DNA from: JARDZU01 sp963730285
GTDB lineage: Bacteria; Actinomycetota; Acidimicrobiia; Spongiisociales; ZC4RG35
NCBI GenBank assembly: GCA_963730285.1
Contig: CAVSQY010000002.1
Location: 62,001 to 126,000, forward strand
Direction: 5' to 3'
Length of the DNA stretch: 64,000 nucleotides
The notes below the pieces were generated by a model, which did not search any database, was not told the DNA's origin, and was given only the letters and a program-made list of their open reading frames with translations. Position numbers and translations under genes: made by a program. Of this stretch, positions 17,846-26,246 are shown one piece after another. The number at the start of each line of letters is the position of its first letter. Positions within the stretch are counted from its first letter, which is position 1.

Positions 17846-19009
17846 TCACTCTCGGGTGATGACCGCCCGTAGGCGCCAGGCCGCCAAGAACAGCAGCACA
17901 GCCGCGTAGAGACAGAGGACACCCAGCTCAGGCATGATGTCGAGGATCGTGCCTTCCCGCCTGACCAACTCAGCGAACCCATCCAACGCCCATGCATGCG
18001 GTGTGACGTGCGCGATCGTCTTCAACGTCGACGGGAAAAGCTCGATCGGGAGCATGCAGCCACCCAGAGCAGCCAAACCAAGGCTGAGAACGATGCCCAC
18101 GCCGCTGGCCTGTTGGTCGTTGTTGAACGTCGATCCCATCAGCATCCCCGCCCCTGCTCCCACCGCCGAGAACGCGATCAAGATTGCCAGGGTCCCGAAG
18201 GGGTCACCCCAGTTCACCCGGAATGCGAGGAATGTGAACAACACGATGTAGATACCCTGAACCATCGACACCGCCCATCGGCCCGCGCCTTCGCCCAGCA
18301 CCACAGTCCGGGTCGAGGTGGGTGTCGACAACATCCTGCGGGTGACACCCAACTGCCGGCTGCGGATCAAGGCAGCCGAGCCCGCCAGGGCGGTGAGGAA
18401 TGTGAAAAGGACCAGTTGTTGGGCGGCACCGAGGTCAAAACGGCCCAATGTGGAGGGGAACAGCGCCTCGCCGACGGCGGTCTGCTCCACATCGAGCCCG
18501 GGAGCCGAATCTGCAGAGGAGCGAGCAACATCGAGGGCGCCGCCAAAGTCGGCTCCCGTCTTGGTGACCGCAAATTGGGCTGCACCGACAGGAGTCATGA
18601 CCCGAGAGATCGCTGCCTCCACGATCGCGGCCAGCTGCTGACCTGAGCCGTCAGGTCCTGCGATGTACCCGATGTCGGAGACCCCACCGCCCTCGGCGGT
18701 CGCGCTCATTCCTGCCGGGAGAAGGACGCCGGCCTGGATTTGCCCACGCTCGACGCCGGCTGTCAGAGCGTCGGCTGAATCGAAACGCCGGACCTCGAGA
18801 GAGTCCTCAGCTTCTATCTCGGCAGCAACCTGGGTGGCGAGGGGATCTGAGTCCGCCTGGTGAATCCCGATTGGCGGATTGAAGTCTCCACCGAATTGGG
18901 CGCCGATCAACAGGATGAGAGCAACCGGGAAGATGAAGACGAAGAAGATGTTGGAACGCTCCCGAAGCATCCGCCGCACGTTGGACCAGGCGATGGCGAC
19001 AACCTTCAT
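17846..19009 (-). CDS. ABC-2 family transporter permease (second permease)
   Basis: The 387-aa protein has the NatB/ABC2_membrane_3 layout: one TM helix after MKVVAIAWSNVRRMLRERS, an extracytoplasmic domain of about 150 residues, then five C-terminal TM helices. The GKG-like coupling region LIRSRQLGVTRRMLSTPTS precedes TM2. ATG at 19009 overlaps the stop of the first permease (ATGA); the frame continues upstream but that extension has no membrane-protein character. With the first permease and the ATPase it should form a heteromeric exporter. The substrate is unknown. Confidence 0.87.
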   Translation of the reverse strand: MKVVAIAWSNVRRMLRERSNIFFVFIFPVALILLIGAQFGGDFNPPIGIHQADSDPLATQVAAEIEAEDSLEVRRFDSADALTAGVERGQIQAGVLLPAGMSATAEGGGVSDIGYIAGPDGSGQQLAAIVEAAISRVMTPVGAAQFAVTKTGADFGGALDVARSSADSAPGLDVEQTAVGEALFPSTLGRFDLGAAQQLVLFTFLTALAGSAALIRSRQLGVTRRMLSTPTSTRTVVLGEGAGRWAVSMVQGIYIVLFTFLAFRVNWGDPFGTLAILIAFSAVGAGAGMLMGSTFNNDQQASGVGIVLSLGLAALGGCMLPIELFPSTLKTIAHVTPHAWALDGFAELVRREGTILDIMPELGVLCLYAAVLLFLAAWRLRAVITRE

Positions 19010-20187
19010 CGGCCGAATCTCCGGGAGACAACCACCCATCCAACCGTGCCGAGCACAACGCTGAATGTGAGCATGGCGCCGGCCGCAGGAAGCGCAGCGG
19101 ACCACGCCGCACCGCCGGATATGTCTCCGAGGCCCCGGATGAACCAGGCATGCGGAGTGAGATAGCTGAGCTTGCTCAGCAGGTCATCTCCCTCGCCGAT
19201 GGGGAAGAAGGTGCCACCCAGCATCCCCAGGATCACGGCGACTATCGACCCCAGGTTCCCGGCGCCCTCCGGAGTCTTGGCGAAACCGGCCACCAAACCC
19301 ATGATCGAGACCGCAGATAGGACGCCGGTGATGACCAGAAGGGCCACGCCCAAGGGTGGGCCCCAGTCAGCGCCCATAAGGAGGGCGGTGGACACTACGA
19401 GCACCGTCATCGACACCAGACCCAGGAGGAACGAGAGGATCGCCTTTCCCCCGATCACACTTGCCTTCGAGATGGGGGCGGCGAGAAGACGCGCCAGCGT
19501 GCCCTGGCGATCCTCTTCGAGGAGGCCGACGACACCGAACTGCACGGTGAAGAAGAGGAAGAAGATTGCCATGCCTGCAGCGAAATAGGTAGGCCCATCC
19601 AACTGACGCGTCTCGGCCGATCGATCCACCAGGTTGAACGCCGGCGGGGCCTGCGCGGCCTCCTCACCCCAGGTGGCGGAATCGACCGGAGGCGGGGGGC
19701 CGATCAGCCCCAAGCTGGTGACGACTGCCAGCTGGGCCGCTCCGATCCTGACCCCAAAGCCTTGAGCTATCGACGTCGCGATTTGTGTCGACGTGGGCTT
19801 ATCGATATCGCCGACGACCTCGATGGTGTATCGCTCCCCGGTCAGGGCTGCCTGCTCCATTCCGCGGCTCAGCAGGACATATGCGTCGATCTCCCCATCC
19901 TCGACGGCGCTCTCCGCCAGACCACGGGTGGCGTAGCTCGTCACTTCAATGGTCCCGTCGGCGGCGATCTGGCTCATCAAGTCGTCGAACGACTGCGACA
20001 CATGAGTTCCGTCGAGATCGACCAACCCGTAGTTGAGGTCGACCTGGCCGGTCGTGAACGCACTGCCGAAGATCGCATTGAAGATCAGAGCGAGAGCAAG
20101 AGGTGCCACAAGGCCGAGGATGAAGACCGAGCGGTCGCGCACCCGGAGTCTCAGGTCCTTCGCCGCGATCTGGGTGGCGGCACTCAT
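19006..20187 (-). CDS. ABC-2 family transporter permease (first permease)
   Basis: The 393-aa protein starts MSAATQIAAKDLRLRVRDRS and shows the same design as the next gene: N-terminal TM helix, large outer domain (about residues 45-195), then TM2-TM6 beginning near TYFAAGMAIFFLFFTVQFG. The EEDRQGTLARLLAAPISK segment is the coupling region typical of ABC-2 permeases. Its start lies one nt past the ATPase stop. The pair of non-identical permeases implies a heterodimeric membrane domain. Confidence 0.88.
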   Translation of the reverse strand: MSAATQIAAKDLRLRVRDRSVFILGLVAPLALALIFNAIFGSAFTTGQVDLNYGLVDLDGTHVSQSFDDLMSQIAADGTIEVTSYATRGLAESAVEDGEIDAYVLLSRGMEQAALTGERYTIEVVGDIDKPTSTQIATSIAQGFGVRIGAAQLAVVTSLGLIGPPPPVDSATWGEEAAQAPPAFNLVDRSAETRQLDGPTYFAAGMAIFFLFFTVQFGVVGLLEEDRQGTLARLLAAPISKASVIGGKAILSFLLGLVSMTVLVVSTALLMGADWGPPLGVALLVITGVLSAVSIMGLVAGFAKTPEGAGNLGSIVAVILGMLGGTFFPIGEGDDLLSKLSYLTPHAWFIRGLGDISGGAAWSAALPAAGAMLTFSVVLGTVGWVVVSRRFGR

Positions 20188-20188
20188 C

Positions 20189-21127
20189 TCAGTCGCGAAG
20201 TGCCTTCCCCGTCAGATGCAAGAAGACAGCCTCGAGATTCGGTTCGGCCACCTGCACCCCTGTGATGTTGACATTGGTGGCCGCCAGACGGCCAAGGAGT
20301 TGAGGGAGAAGCGAGGCAGCGTCTGGTGCGAGGATGTCAAGGCCGTCATCGGATGCCGAAGCGCTGGCGACACCTTCTAGCTCGCCGGCCACACGACTGG
20401 CTTCGACGAGGTCACCGGACGCGACGACGCGAATCCTGTCCTTCTCCCCCACAAGGGAGACCAGCTCTCTTCGGGTTCCCTCTGCCTTGACCGAGCCCTC
20501 GTCGATCACCGCCACCCGGTCACAGAGTCGTTCAGCCTCCTCCATGTAGTGAGTGGTATACAGAACAGCCAGCCCCAGGTCGGATAGGTGCTCGACGGAC
20601 TCGAGGATTGCGTTTCTCGATTGCGGGTCCACGCCAACGGTTGGCTCGTCGAGGATCAACAGCTTTGGCTCGTGCAGCAGGCCAATGCCGATGTTGAGGC
20701 GCCGTTGCATCCCACCGGAGAATTCCTTGGTCAGGTCCCCCCTTCGGTCGACGAGGCCAATGACTTCGAGCACCTGGTCAACCCGGGTCATCAGGTCACG
20801 GCCGCCCATCCCATAGAGCCTCCCGAAAAAGGTGAGATTCTCCTCGCCGGTGAGGTCCGGGTAGATCGCCAGCTCCTGGGGGACGAGGCCGATGGCCCCC
20901 TTGCCGACAGTGGAATTGGTCACGATGCGCTCGCCGGCGACCGTGACCTCACCGGCGTCTGGCCGAAGCAGACCGGCCACCATCGAGATTGCAGTTGTCT
21001 TGCCGGCCCCGTTGGGGCCGAGCAAGCCGAAAGTCTCACCGGCATCGATACCAAAGCTGACGCCGTTGACCGCGGTCAACTCGTCATAAGCCTTGACCAG
21101 GCCCTTGGCCTGGAGGATCGTTTCCAC
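20189..21127 (-). CDS. ABC transporter ATP-binding protein (exporter)
   Basis: The 312-aa ATPase powers the two downstream permeases. Walker A is GPNGAGKTT (about residues 38-46), the signature is FSGGMQRRLNIGIG, Walker B is LLILDEPTVGVD, and the H-loop is YTTHYME. The C-terminal extension of about 90 residues is usual for NatA/drug-exporter (CcmA-like) ATPases. The GTG start has GGAGG at 21132-21136, directly after the radical SAM stop codon, so the two genes appear to be co-transcribed with a 10-nt gap. Confidence 0.92.
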   Translation of the reverse strand: METILQAKGLVKAYDELTAVNGVSFGIDAGETFGLLGPNGAGKTTAISMVAGLLRPDAGEVTVAGERIVTNSTVGKGAIGLVPQELAIYPDLTGEENLTFFGRLYGMGGRDLMTRVDQVLEVIGLVDRRGDLTKEFSGGMQRRLNIGIGLLHEPKLLILDEPTVGVDPQSRNAILESVEHLSDLGLAVLYTTHYMEEAERLCDRVAVIDEGSVKAEGTRRELVSLVGEKDRIRVVASGDLVEASRVAGELEGVASASASDDGLDILAPDAASLLPQLLGRLAATNVNITGVQVAEPNLEAVFLHLTGKALRD

Positions 21128-21137
21128 ATCGCCTCCG

Positions 21138-22556
21138 CTAGGTCGCGGTGGCGCGCACCCTAGCTATCTGGAGGCCAACACTTTTTGCCTGGGATGCCGT
21201 CGGCTCGGCACAACAAAACCAACTCTCGGTCAACCGTGGCGTCGGCGGGGAGGCCGCCATGGCACCAAACGGCTCACCGGTCAGCTCGCCAACCCTCCGT
21301 CGCATGACCTCCAGGGTCTCGACCGCCTCCTGCCCACAGTCCGACGCGTTCGCCGCTATCCCCTCCAGCTCCTCGCACATCGTCTCGGCACCAGGATGCG
21401 AGAAGCGCCATGACCACGTCAGGCTCCTGGGGAGATATTCGATCAGATGAGGAGTCACCGAAGGATGAGCCTCGAGGAGGGAGCCTTGAGGTATGAGGAG
21501 CTTGATGGCCAGCTGGACCGGATCGGTGGCCGACCACAGGCGAAGCTCGTCGAGAAACAATGAGAGCGACCTCAAATGGCCGGGCTCGGTCCATGGCAGA
21601 AAAGGAAGCCAGGTGGGCCGGATGTGGACCCCTGCTCCCCTTAGCACCGAGACCGCGTCGACCATGTCGGACACGGTGTGGTTCTTATCCAGAACCTGGA
21701 GGCTGTGGGCATCAACGGTCTCGAAGGCACTCACCACGAAGAGGAGCCCGAGATCACACATTTCGGCCCAGAGATCGCGATGCCGCAGTATGTGCTCCAC
21801 TTTGACGGTGACATCGAAGGTGACCCCGGGGTGAGCTGCGTGTGCCTCGCGCAAGATGTCCATCGAGTAGCGAGGTGCGTTCAGGAAATCGGGGTCGCCG
21901 AAACTGACATGTGTCACACCCGATCCCACCAACTGCTGGATGTCTTCCAGAACAGGCCTTTTTCCCACGACCCGCATCCGACCGTCGTAAACGGCGGGTA
22001 TAGGACAGTGGCGGCAACGATGGCGGCATCCGTGCGACGCTTCGACCGCTCCGGCGGGTCTGGCCTCCCCTTCCCACTCGAGTCTCGCATATTCAGAGTG
22101 GCCCGGGAGTCCGGATCGATTTGGTGTCACGAACCGTGTGCTCCGGGTTGTGGTGAGGTTGATCGGGCCTGTGCGCGATCCAATGCCCGAGGCCCATTGG
22201 ACGAGGTCGTCCTCGTACTCGCCAGTGAAGAGGGCATCGGCAACCACCCCGAGGGTCTGATCCGCTCCCACCCGCGCATAGAGCCCGTAGAAGGCAACCG
22301 GGAGATCCGGCTTCGATTCCTTGATTCGACGGGCCACCGGGATGGCCAAGCGCATCGCGGTGTGCATGGGGACGGAGAACGCAACTCCATCCACACCGGC
22401 AAGAAGGTCGTCGAGGTCGTCGACAAATTCGAGGCCTTCGACAGAGAGGTCGAGCGGCACCGTGTCGACACCGACCGCCCGGAGCCGAGCTTGGGGCGAG
22501 GCCACATGAACCGGCTGCCGGCCGAGCTCGTAGGTGGAAACGATCAGGACACGCAC
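21138..22556 (-). CDS. CCAEP-tail radical SAM protein
   Basis: The 472-aa protein has an N-terminal alpha/beta domain resembling cobalamin-binding domains (VRVLIVSTYELGRQP onward, to about residue 130) and a radical SAM core with C-x3-C-x2-C in ASHGCRHRCRHCPIP. Near the C-terminus TESWFCCAEPT places two adjacent cysteines (448-449) in a CCAEP motif. This matches the family NCBI names CUAEP/CCAEP-tail radical SAM (seleno)protein, in which some members have selenocysteine at the second position; here both codons are TGT. GTG 22556 is chosen because TACACT lies 6 nt upstream. Substrate is unknown. It is first in an operon with an ABC exporter. Confidence 0.85.
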   Translation of the reverse strand: MRVLIVSTYELGRQPVHVASPQARLRAVGVDTVPLDLSVEGLEFVDDLDDLLAGVDGVAFSVPMHTAMRLAIPVARRIKESKPDLPVAFYGLYARVGADQTLGVVADALFTGEYEDDLVQWASGIGSRTGPINLTTTRSTRFVTPNRSGLPGHSEYARLEWEGEARPAGAVEASHGCRHRCRHCPIPAVYDGRMRVVGKRPVLEDIQQLVGSGVTHVSFGDPDFLNAPRYSMDILREAHAAHPGVTFDVTVKVEHILRHRDLWAEMCDLGLLFVVSAFETVDAHSLQVLDKNHTVSDMVDAVSVLRGAGVHIRPTWLPFLPWTEPGHLRSLSLFLDELRLWSATDPVQLAIKLLIPQGSLLEAHPSVTPHLIEYLPRSLTWSWRFSHPGAETMCEELEGIAANASDCGQEAVETLEVMRRRVGELTGEPFGAMAASPPTPRLTESWFCCAEPTASQAKSVGLQIARVRATAT

Positions 22557-22562
22557 CTGCGG

Positions 22563-22568
22563 AGTGTA
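22563..22568 (-). promoter_or_regulatory. -10 box for a leaderless start (radical SAM gene)
   Basis: TACACT on the minus strand lies 6 nt before GTG at 22556. It is only 15 bp from the plus-strand box of the divergent hydrolase, so the two promoters overlap. Confidence 0.5.
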
Positions 22569-22583
22569 CGAGACGTGCCTGGG

Positions 22584-22589
22584 TAGCCT
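22584..22589 (+). promoter_or_regulatory. -10 box for a leaderless start (alpha/beta hydrolase)
   Basis: TAGCCT followed by 6 nt and GTG at 22596. The expected -35 position falls on the opposing -10 box. Confidence 0.5.
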
Positions 22590-22595
22590 TGGATC

Positions 22596-23483
22596 GTGGG
22601 AAACTACGTGGCCACGCCCCAAGGCCCAATGCACGAAGTGGACTATGGCGGAGCGGGTGAGCCGTTGGTCCTGGTTCACGGTTTGGGCGGATCAACCGCC
22701 AATTGGGGTGCCGTGGGCCCAACGCTGGCGCGAGAATATCGAGTGAGGGCAATCGACCTGCCGGGCTTCGGGCTGACACCACCGCGGAAGGACTTCCGGC
22801 TGGAGACCCACCGCGATTCACTGATCAGCTACCTGGAGACTCTGGACGCCGCCTCCACACTCATGGGGAACTCCACGGGAGGGTTCCTTGCCGAGATGGT
22901 TGCGGCACGGCGGCCCGACCTGGTGAGCCGTCTCGTGCTCGTGTCTCCCGCCACACCACCTCGCCTGCCGGATCCGCGGCTCGATTGGCCGACGGTGCTA
23001 CGGCTCACGATCGAGGCCACTCCCGGTGTCGGTGAGATTTACGGGAGGCATTTCATCAACAGCAACACCCCCGAAGAGCTCGTTTGGAAGAGTCTCAAAA
23101 TGATCACACACAATCCGGGCCGGGTGCCGATGAGCATGATCGAGGAATCGAGATGGATGGCTCGGATCCGAAAGCAGCTGCCCTGGGCCGGCGTCGCAAC
23201 CGCCCGGACTGCCACCTCTATCGCCTGGCACTATGCGCGACGAGCCCGATTTGTCTCCATGATCGAGTCGATCGAGGCTCCGACCTTGATCATCCAGGGC
23301 ATGTCGGATCACATCGTCTCCCCAACGGCCGTCGAGTGGTTGGCGTCGTTGCGTCCTGATTGGGCACTGGCTCATCTGGATGACACCGGTCACACGCCGC
23401 AGATGGATGCCCCGTTGAGGTTCCTCGAGACTGCCCTGGAGTGGTTGCACCAACCCCAGACCGTCGTCGTCGATGCCCGATAG
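22596..23483 (+). CDS. Alpha/beta-fold hydrolase
   Basis: The 295-aa protein has the complete catalytic set of the fold: oxyanion region LVHGLGGSTANW, nucleophile elbow GNSTGG (Ser about residue 92), acid in GMSDHIVSP and histidine in DDTGHTPQM. The cap between the elbow and the acid is about 120 residues, as in MhpC/haloalkane-dehalogenase-like esterases. The substrate cannot be inferred. It is divergent from the radical SAM gene with only 39 bp between start codons, which suggests shared regulation. Confidence 0.87.
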   Translation: MGNYVATPQGPMHEVDYGGAGEPLVLVHGLGGSTANWGAVGPTLAREYRVRAIDLPGFGLTPPRKDFRLETHRDSLISYLETLDAASTLMGNSTGGFLAEMVAARRPDLVSRLVLVSPATPPRLPDPRLDWPTVLRLTIEATPGVGEIYGRHFINSNTPEELVWKSLKMITHNPGRVPMSMIEESRWMARIRKQLPWAGVATARTATSIAWHYARRARFVSMIESIEAPTLIIQGMSDHIVSPTAVEWLASLRPDWALAHLDDTGHTPQMDAPLRFLETALEWLHQPQTVVVDAR

Positions 23484-23512
23484 CCCCAGGGTTCCCAATA
23501 TTGCCCGCTAAC

Positions 23513-23518
23513 TAGGCT
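23513..23518 (+). promoter_or_regulatory. -10 box for a leaderless start (aceE)
   Basis: TAGGCT followed by 7 nt and ATG at 23526. Confidence 0.5.
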
Positions 23519-23525
23519 TGCCTAC

Positions 23526-26246
23526 ATGGCAGGTGATCTCAGTCGGACACTCGGTCAAGAATATGTCAATCAGATGCCCGACTCCGATCCCGTGGAGACT
23601 CAGGAGTGGATCGACTCCCTGGATGCGGTCGTCGCCGAGCAGGGACCCGATCGGGCCAAGTACCTGGTCGCCAAACTCCTCGAGTGGGCTCATGAGTCGA
23701 GTGTCGGAATAGCCGGAGCCATAACGACTCCGTACATCAATACCATCCCACCCGAGGACGAACCGGCATTCCCAGGCGACGAGCACATCGAGCGCCGGAT
23801 ACGTCGTTTCGTCCGCTGGAACGCCGCTGTGATGGTTATCAAGGCGAATCATCGCTATAAGGGCATCGGGGGCCATCTCTCCACCTTTGCCTCCTCGGCG
23901 ACTCTCTATGAGATCGGTTTCAACCATTTCTTCAAGGGAAAGGGAGCCCCAGGCGGCGGTGATCATGTCTACATGCAGGGTCACGCTGCACCCGGCATCT
24001 ATGCGCGATCGTTCCTCGAGGGGCGCCTCGACGAAGAGCATCTCGACAATTTTCGATTCGAGATCGCAGGGCACGGGCTCTCCTCCTACCCGCACCCACG
24101 TCTCATGCCCGACTACTGGGAATTCCCGACGGTTTCGATGGGCATCGGGCCGATCAATTCGATCTACCACGCCAGATTCAACAAGTACCTTCAAAATCGC
24201 GGTCTCGACGACACCTCCATGTCACGCATCTGGGCGTTCATCGGAGACGGCGAGACCGACGAACCGGAGACCCTCGGTGCCATTTCCCTGGCGTCTCGGG
24301 AGGGCCTCGACAATCTCACTTGGGTCATCAACTGCAACCTGCAGCGTCTCGACGGCCCGGTGCGAGGCAATGGGCAGATCATCACCGAGCTCGAGGCCGT
24401 CTTCCGTGGCGCTGGATGGAACGTGATCAAGGTGATCTGGGGCTCGGGTTGGGACGAGCTGTTGGAGCGTGACAGTGAAGGTGCGCTGATCACGGTCATG
24501 AATACCACGGTCGACGGTGAGTACCAGCGATACAAGGCCGAGAACGGGGCCTACGTGAGGGATCACTTCTTCGGGAAGGACCCGAGGACCAAAGAGCTCG
24601 TCGCCAACATGAGCGACGACGAGATTTGGGCTCTTCGTCGCGGTGGCCTCGACTTCAAGAAGGTCTACGCCGCCTACAAGGTGGCCTCCGACCTTGACAA
24701 CGGGAAACCCACGGTGATTCTGGCCAAGACGATCAAAGGCTGGACGCTGGGCCCAGACGTCGAAGGCAGGAACGCGACCCACCAGATCAAGGAGTTGACC
24801 AACCAGCAGCTGATGGGTTTGCGCTCTACTCTCCACCTCGAAGAGGAGATCCCGGCCGAAGCGCTCGAAGGCGACAAGGCCCCGCCCTACTTCCGACCCG
24901 GTCCAGGAACGCCCGAATACGAGTACTTGCATCAACATCGCCGGGAACTCGGGGGCTACCTGCCCAAGCGGGCCTCCTTGGCCGAGCCCATCAAGCTCCC
25001 CCCAGCGGAGACCTACGCCGAGATCCACGCCGGATCGGGAAAGGTGGAGGCCTCCACCACCACCGCATTCACCCGACTCCTCCGAGGTCTGGCCCGGGCC
25101 GACGACTTTGGCAAGCGTGTCGTTCCAATCGTCCCCGATGAGGCGCGCACGTTTGGCATGGACTCGCTGTTCCGAGAACTGAAGATCTATGCATCGCGAG
25201 GCCAGCTATACGAGCCTGTGGACGCCGCCATGCTCCTCTCCTACGCAGAGAGCCAGGATGGCCAGATCCTCGAGGAGGGCATAACGGAAGCCGGCTCGAT
25301 CGCCTCGTGGATCGCTGCCGCGACCTCCTATGCGACCAGAGGCGTCCCAATGGTGCCGTTCTTCATCTTTTACTCGATGTTCGGTTTTCAACGGGTCGGA
25401 GACCTCATATGGTCGGCGGGCGACTCACGAGCCAGGGGCTTCTTGCTCGGCGCCACCGCGGGCAGGACGACCTTGGCCGGGGAGGGCCTCCAACACCAGG
25501 ACGGTCACAGCCACGTGTTGGCCTCCACCGTCCCGGTCTGCGAGGCGTACGACCCGGCCTTTGCCTACGAGGTGGGCACGATCGTCGAAGAGGGATTGCG
25601 GCGGATGTACGGGCCCGAGCCAGAGGATGTCTTCTACTACCTGACTTTGTACAACGAGAACTACCCCCAACCGGCGCGACCCGACGGGGTCGGGAAAGGG
25701 ATCATCGATGGGCTCTATCGCTGGGCGGAGGCCCCGAGCGCCGACGGGCCCAACGCAGCCATTCTCTTCTCCGGATCGGCCAACCTGGCCGCCAGGGAAG
25801 CCAAACAAGAGTTGGCCTCTCACTACCAGGTGGCGGCGGAGTTGTGGTCGGCGACCTCGTACAAGCACCTCCGCGAGGAGGCCCTGACGATCGACCGTTG
25901 GAACATGTTCCACCCCGGCGAGCCCAGGCGGACCCCGTTGGTCACGCAGATACTGAAGGATGTGCGCGGCCCGATCATTGCAGTCTCCGACTACATGAAG
26001 CTCGTGCCCGATCAGATTTCGAGATGGGTGAAGGCCCCGTTCGTGACCCTGGGAACGGACGGGTTCGGCCGATCGGACTCTAGACCGGCTCTCCGCAGGT
26101 TCTTCGAGATCGATGCCGGCAATATCGTGGTGGCGACGTTGTCGACATTGGCCGGCGAGGGAATGATCTCCAAGAGCGCAGTCGATGACGCCCTAGAGCG
26201 ATATCAGATCGACCCGAATGCGCCCGACCCGGCGCACGCTTACTGA
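23526..26246 (+). CDS. aceE: Pyruvate dehydrogenase E1 component, homodimeric type
   Basis: The 906-aa protein is the thiamine-diphosphate-dependent decarboxylase of the pyruvate dehydrogenase complex. Hallmarks of AceE are visible: GGHLSTFASSATLYEIGFNH early on, the ThDP-binding GDGETDEPE with downstream NCNLQRLDGPVRGNG, GRNATHQIKELT, and RTTLAGEGLQHQDGHS in the pyrimidine domain. Length equals the family norm. It is leaderless and followed with a 1-nt overlap (TGATG) by a rhodanese-MoeB gene. No E2 or E3 gene lies in the window, so the complex must be completed elsewhere. Confidence 0.95.
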   Translation: MAGDLSRTLGQEYVNQMPDSDPVETQEWIDSLDAVVAEQGPDRAKYLVAKLLEWAHESSVGIAGAITTPYINTIPPEDEPAFPGDEHIERRIRRFVRWNAAVMVIKANHRYKGIGGHLSTFASSATLYEIGFNHFFKGKGAPGGGDHVYMQGHAAPGIYARSFLEGRLDEEHLDNFRFEIAGHGLSSYPHPRLMPDYWEFPTVSMGIGPINSIYHARFNKYLQNRGLDDTSMSRIWAFIGDGETDEPETLGAISLASREGLDNLTWVINCNLQRLDGPVRGNGQIITELEAVFRGAGWNVIKVIWGSGWDELLERDSEGALITVMNTTVDGEYQRYKAENGAYVRDHFFGKDPRTKELVANMSDDEIWALRRGGLDFKKVYAAYKVASDLDNGKPTVILAKTIKGWTLGPDVEGRNATHQIKELTNQQLMGLRSTLHLEEEIPAEALEGDKAPPYFRPGPGTPEYEYLHQHRRELGGYLPKRASLAEPIKLPPAETYAEIHAGSGKVEASTTTAFTRLLRGLARADDFGKRVVPIVPDEARTFGMDSLFRELKIYASRGQLYEPVDAAMLLSYAESQDGQILEEGITEAGSIASWIAAATSYATRGVPMVPFFIFYSMFGFQRVGDLIWSAGDSRARGFLLGATAGRTTLAGEGLQHQDGHSHVLASTVPVCEAYDPAFAYEVGTIVEEGLRRMYGPEPEDVFYYLTLYNENYPQPARPDGVGKGIIDGLYRWAEAPSADGPNAAILFSGSANLAAREAKQELASHYQVAAELWSATSYKHLREEALTIDRWNMFHPGEPRRTPLVTQILKDVRGPIIAVSDYMKLVPDQISRWVKAPFVTLGTDGFGRSDSRPALRRFFEIDAGNIVVATLSTLAGEGMISKSAVDDALERYQIDPNAPDPAHAY

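Noticed and set aside
21190..21215. Possible selenocysteine at the radical SAM tail
   Set aside because: Both codons of the CCAEP motif are TGT, not TGA, so no recoding is needed.
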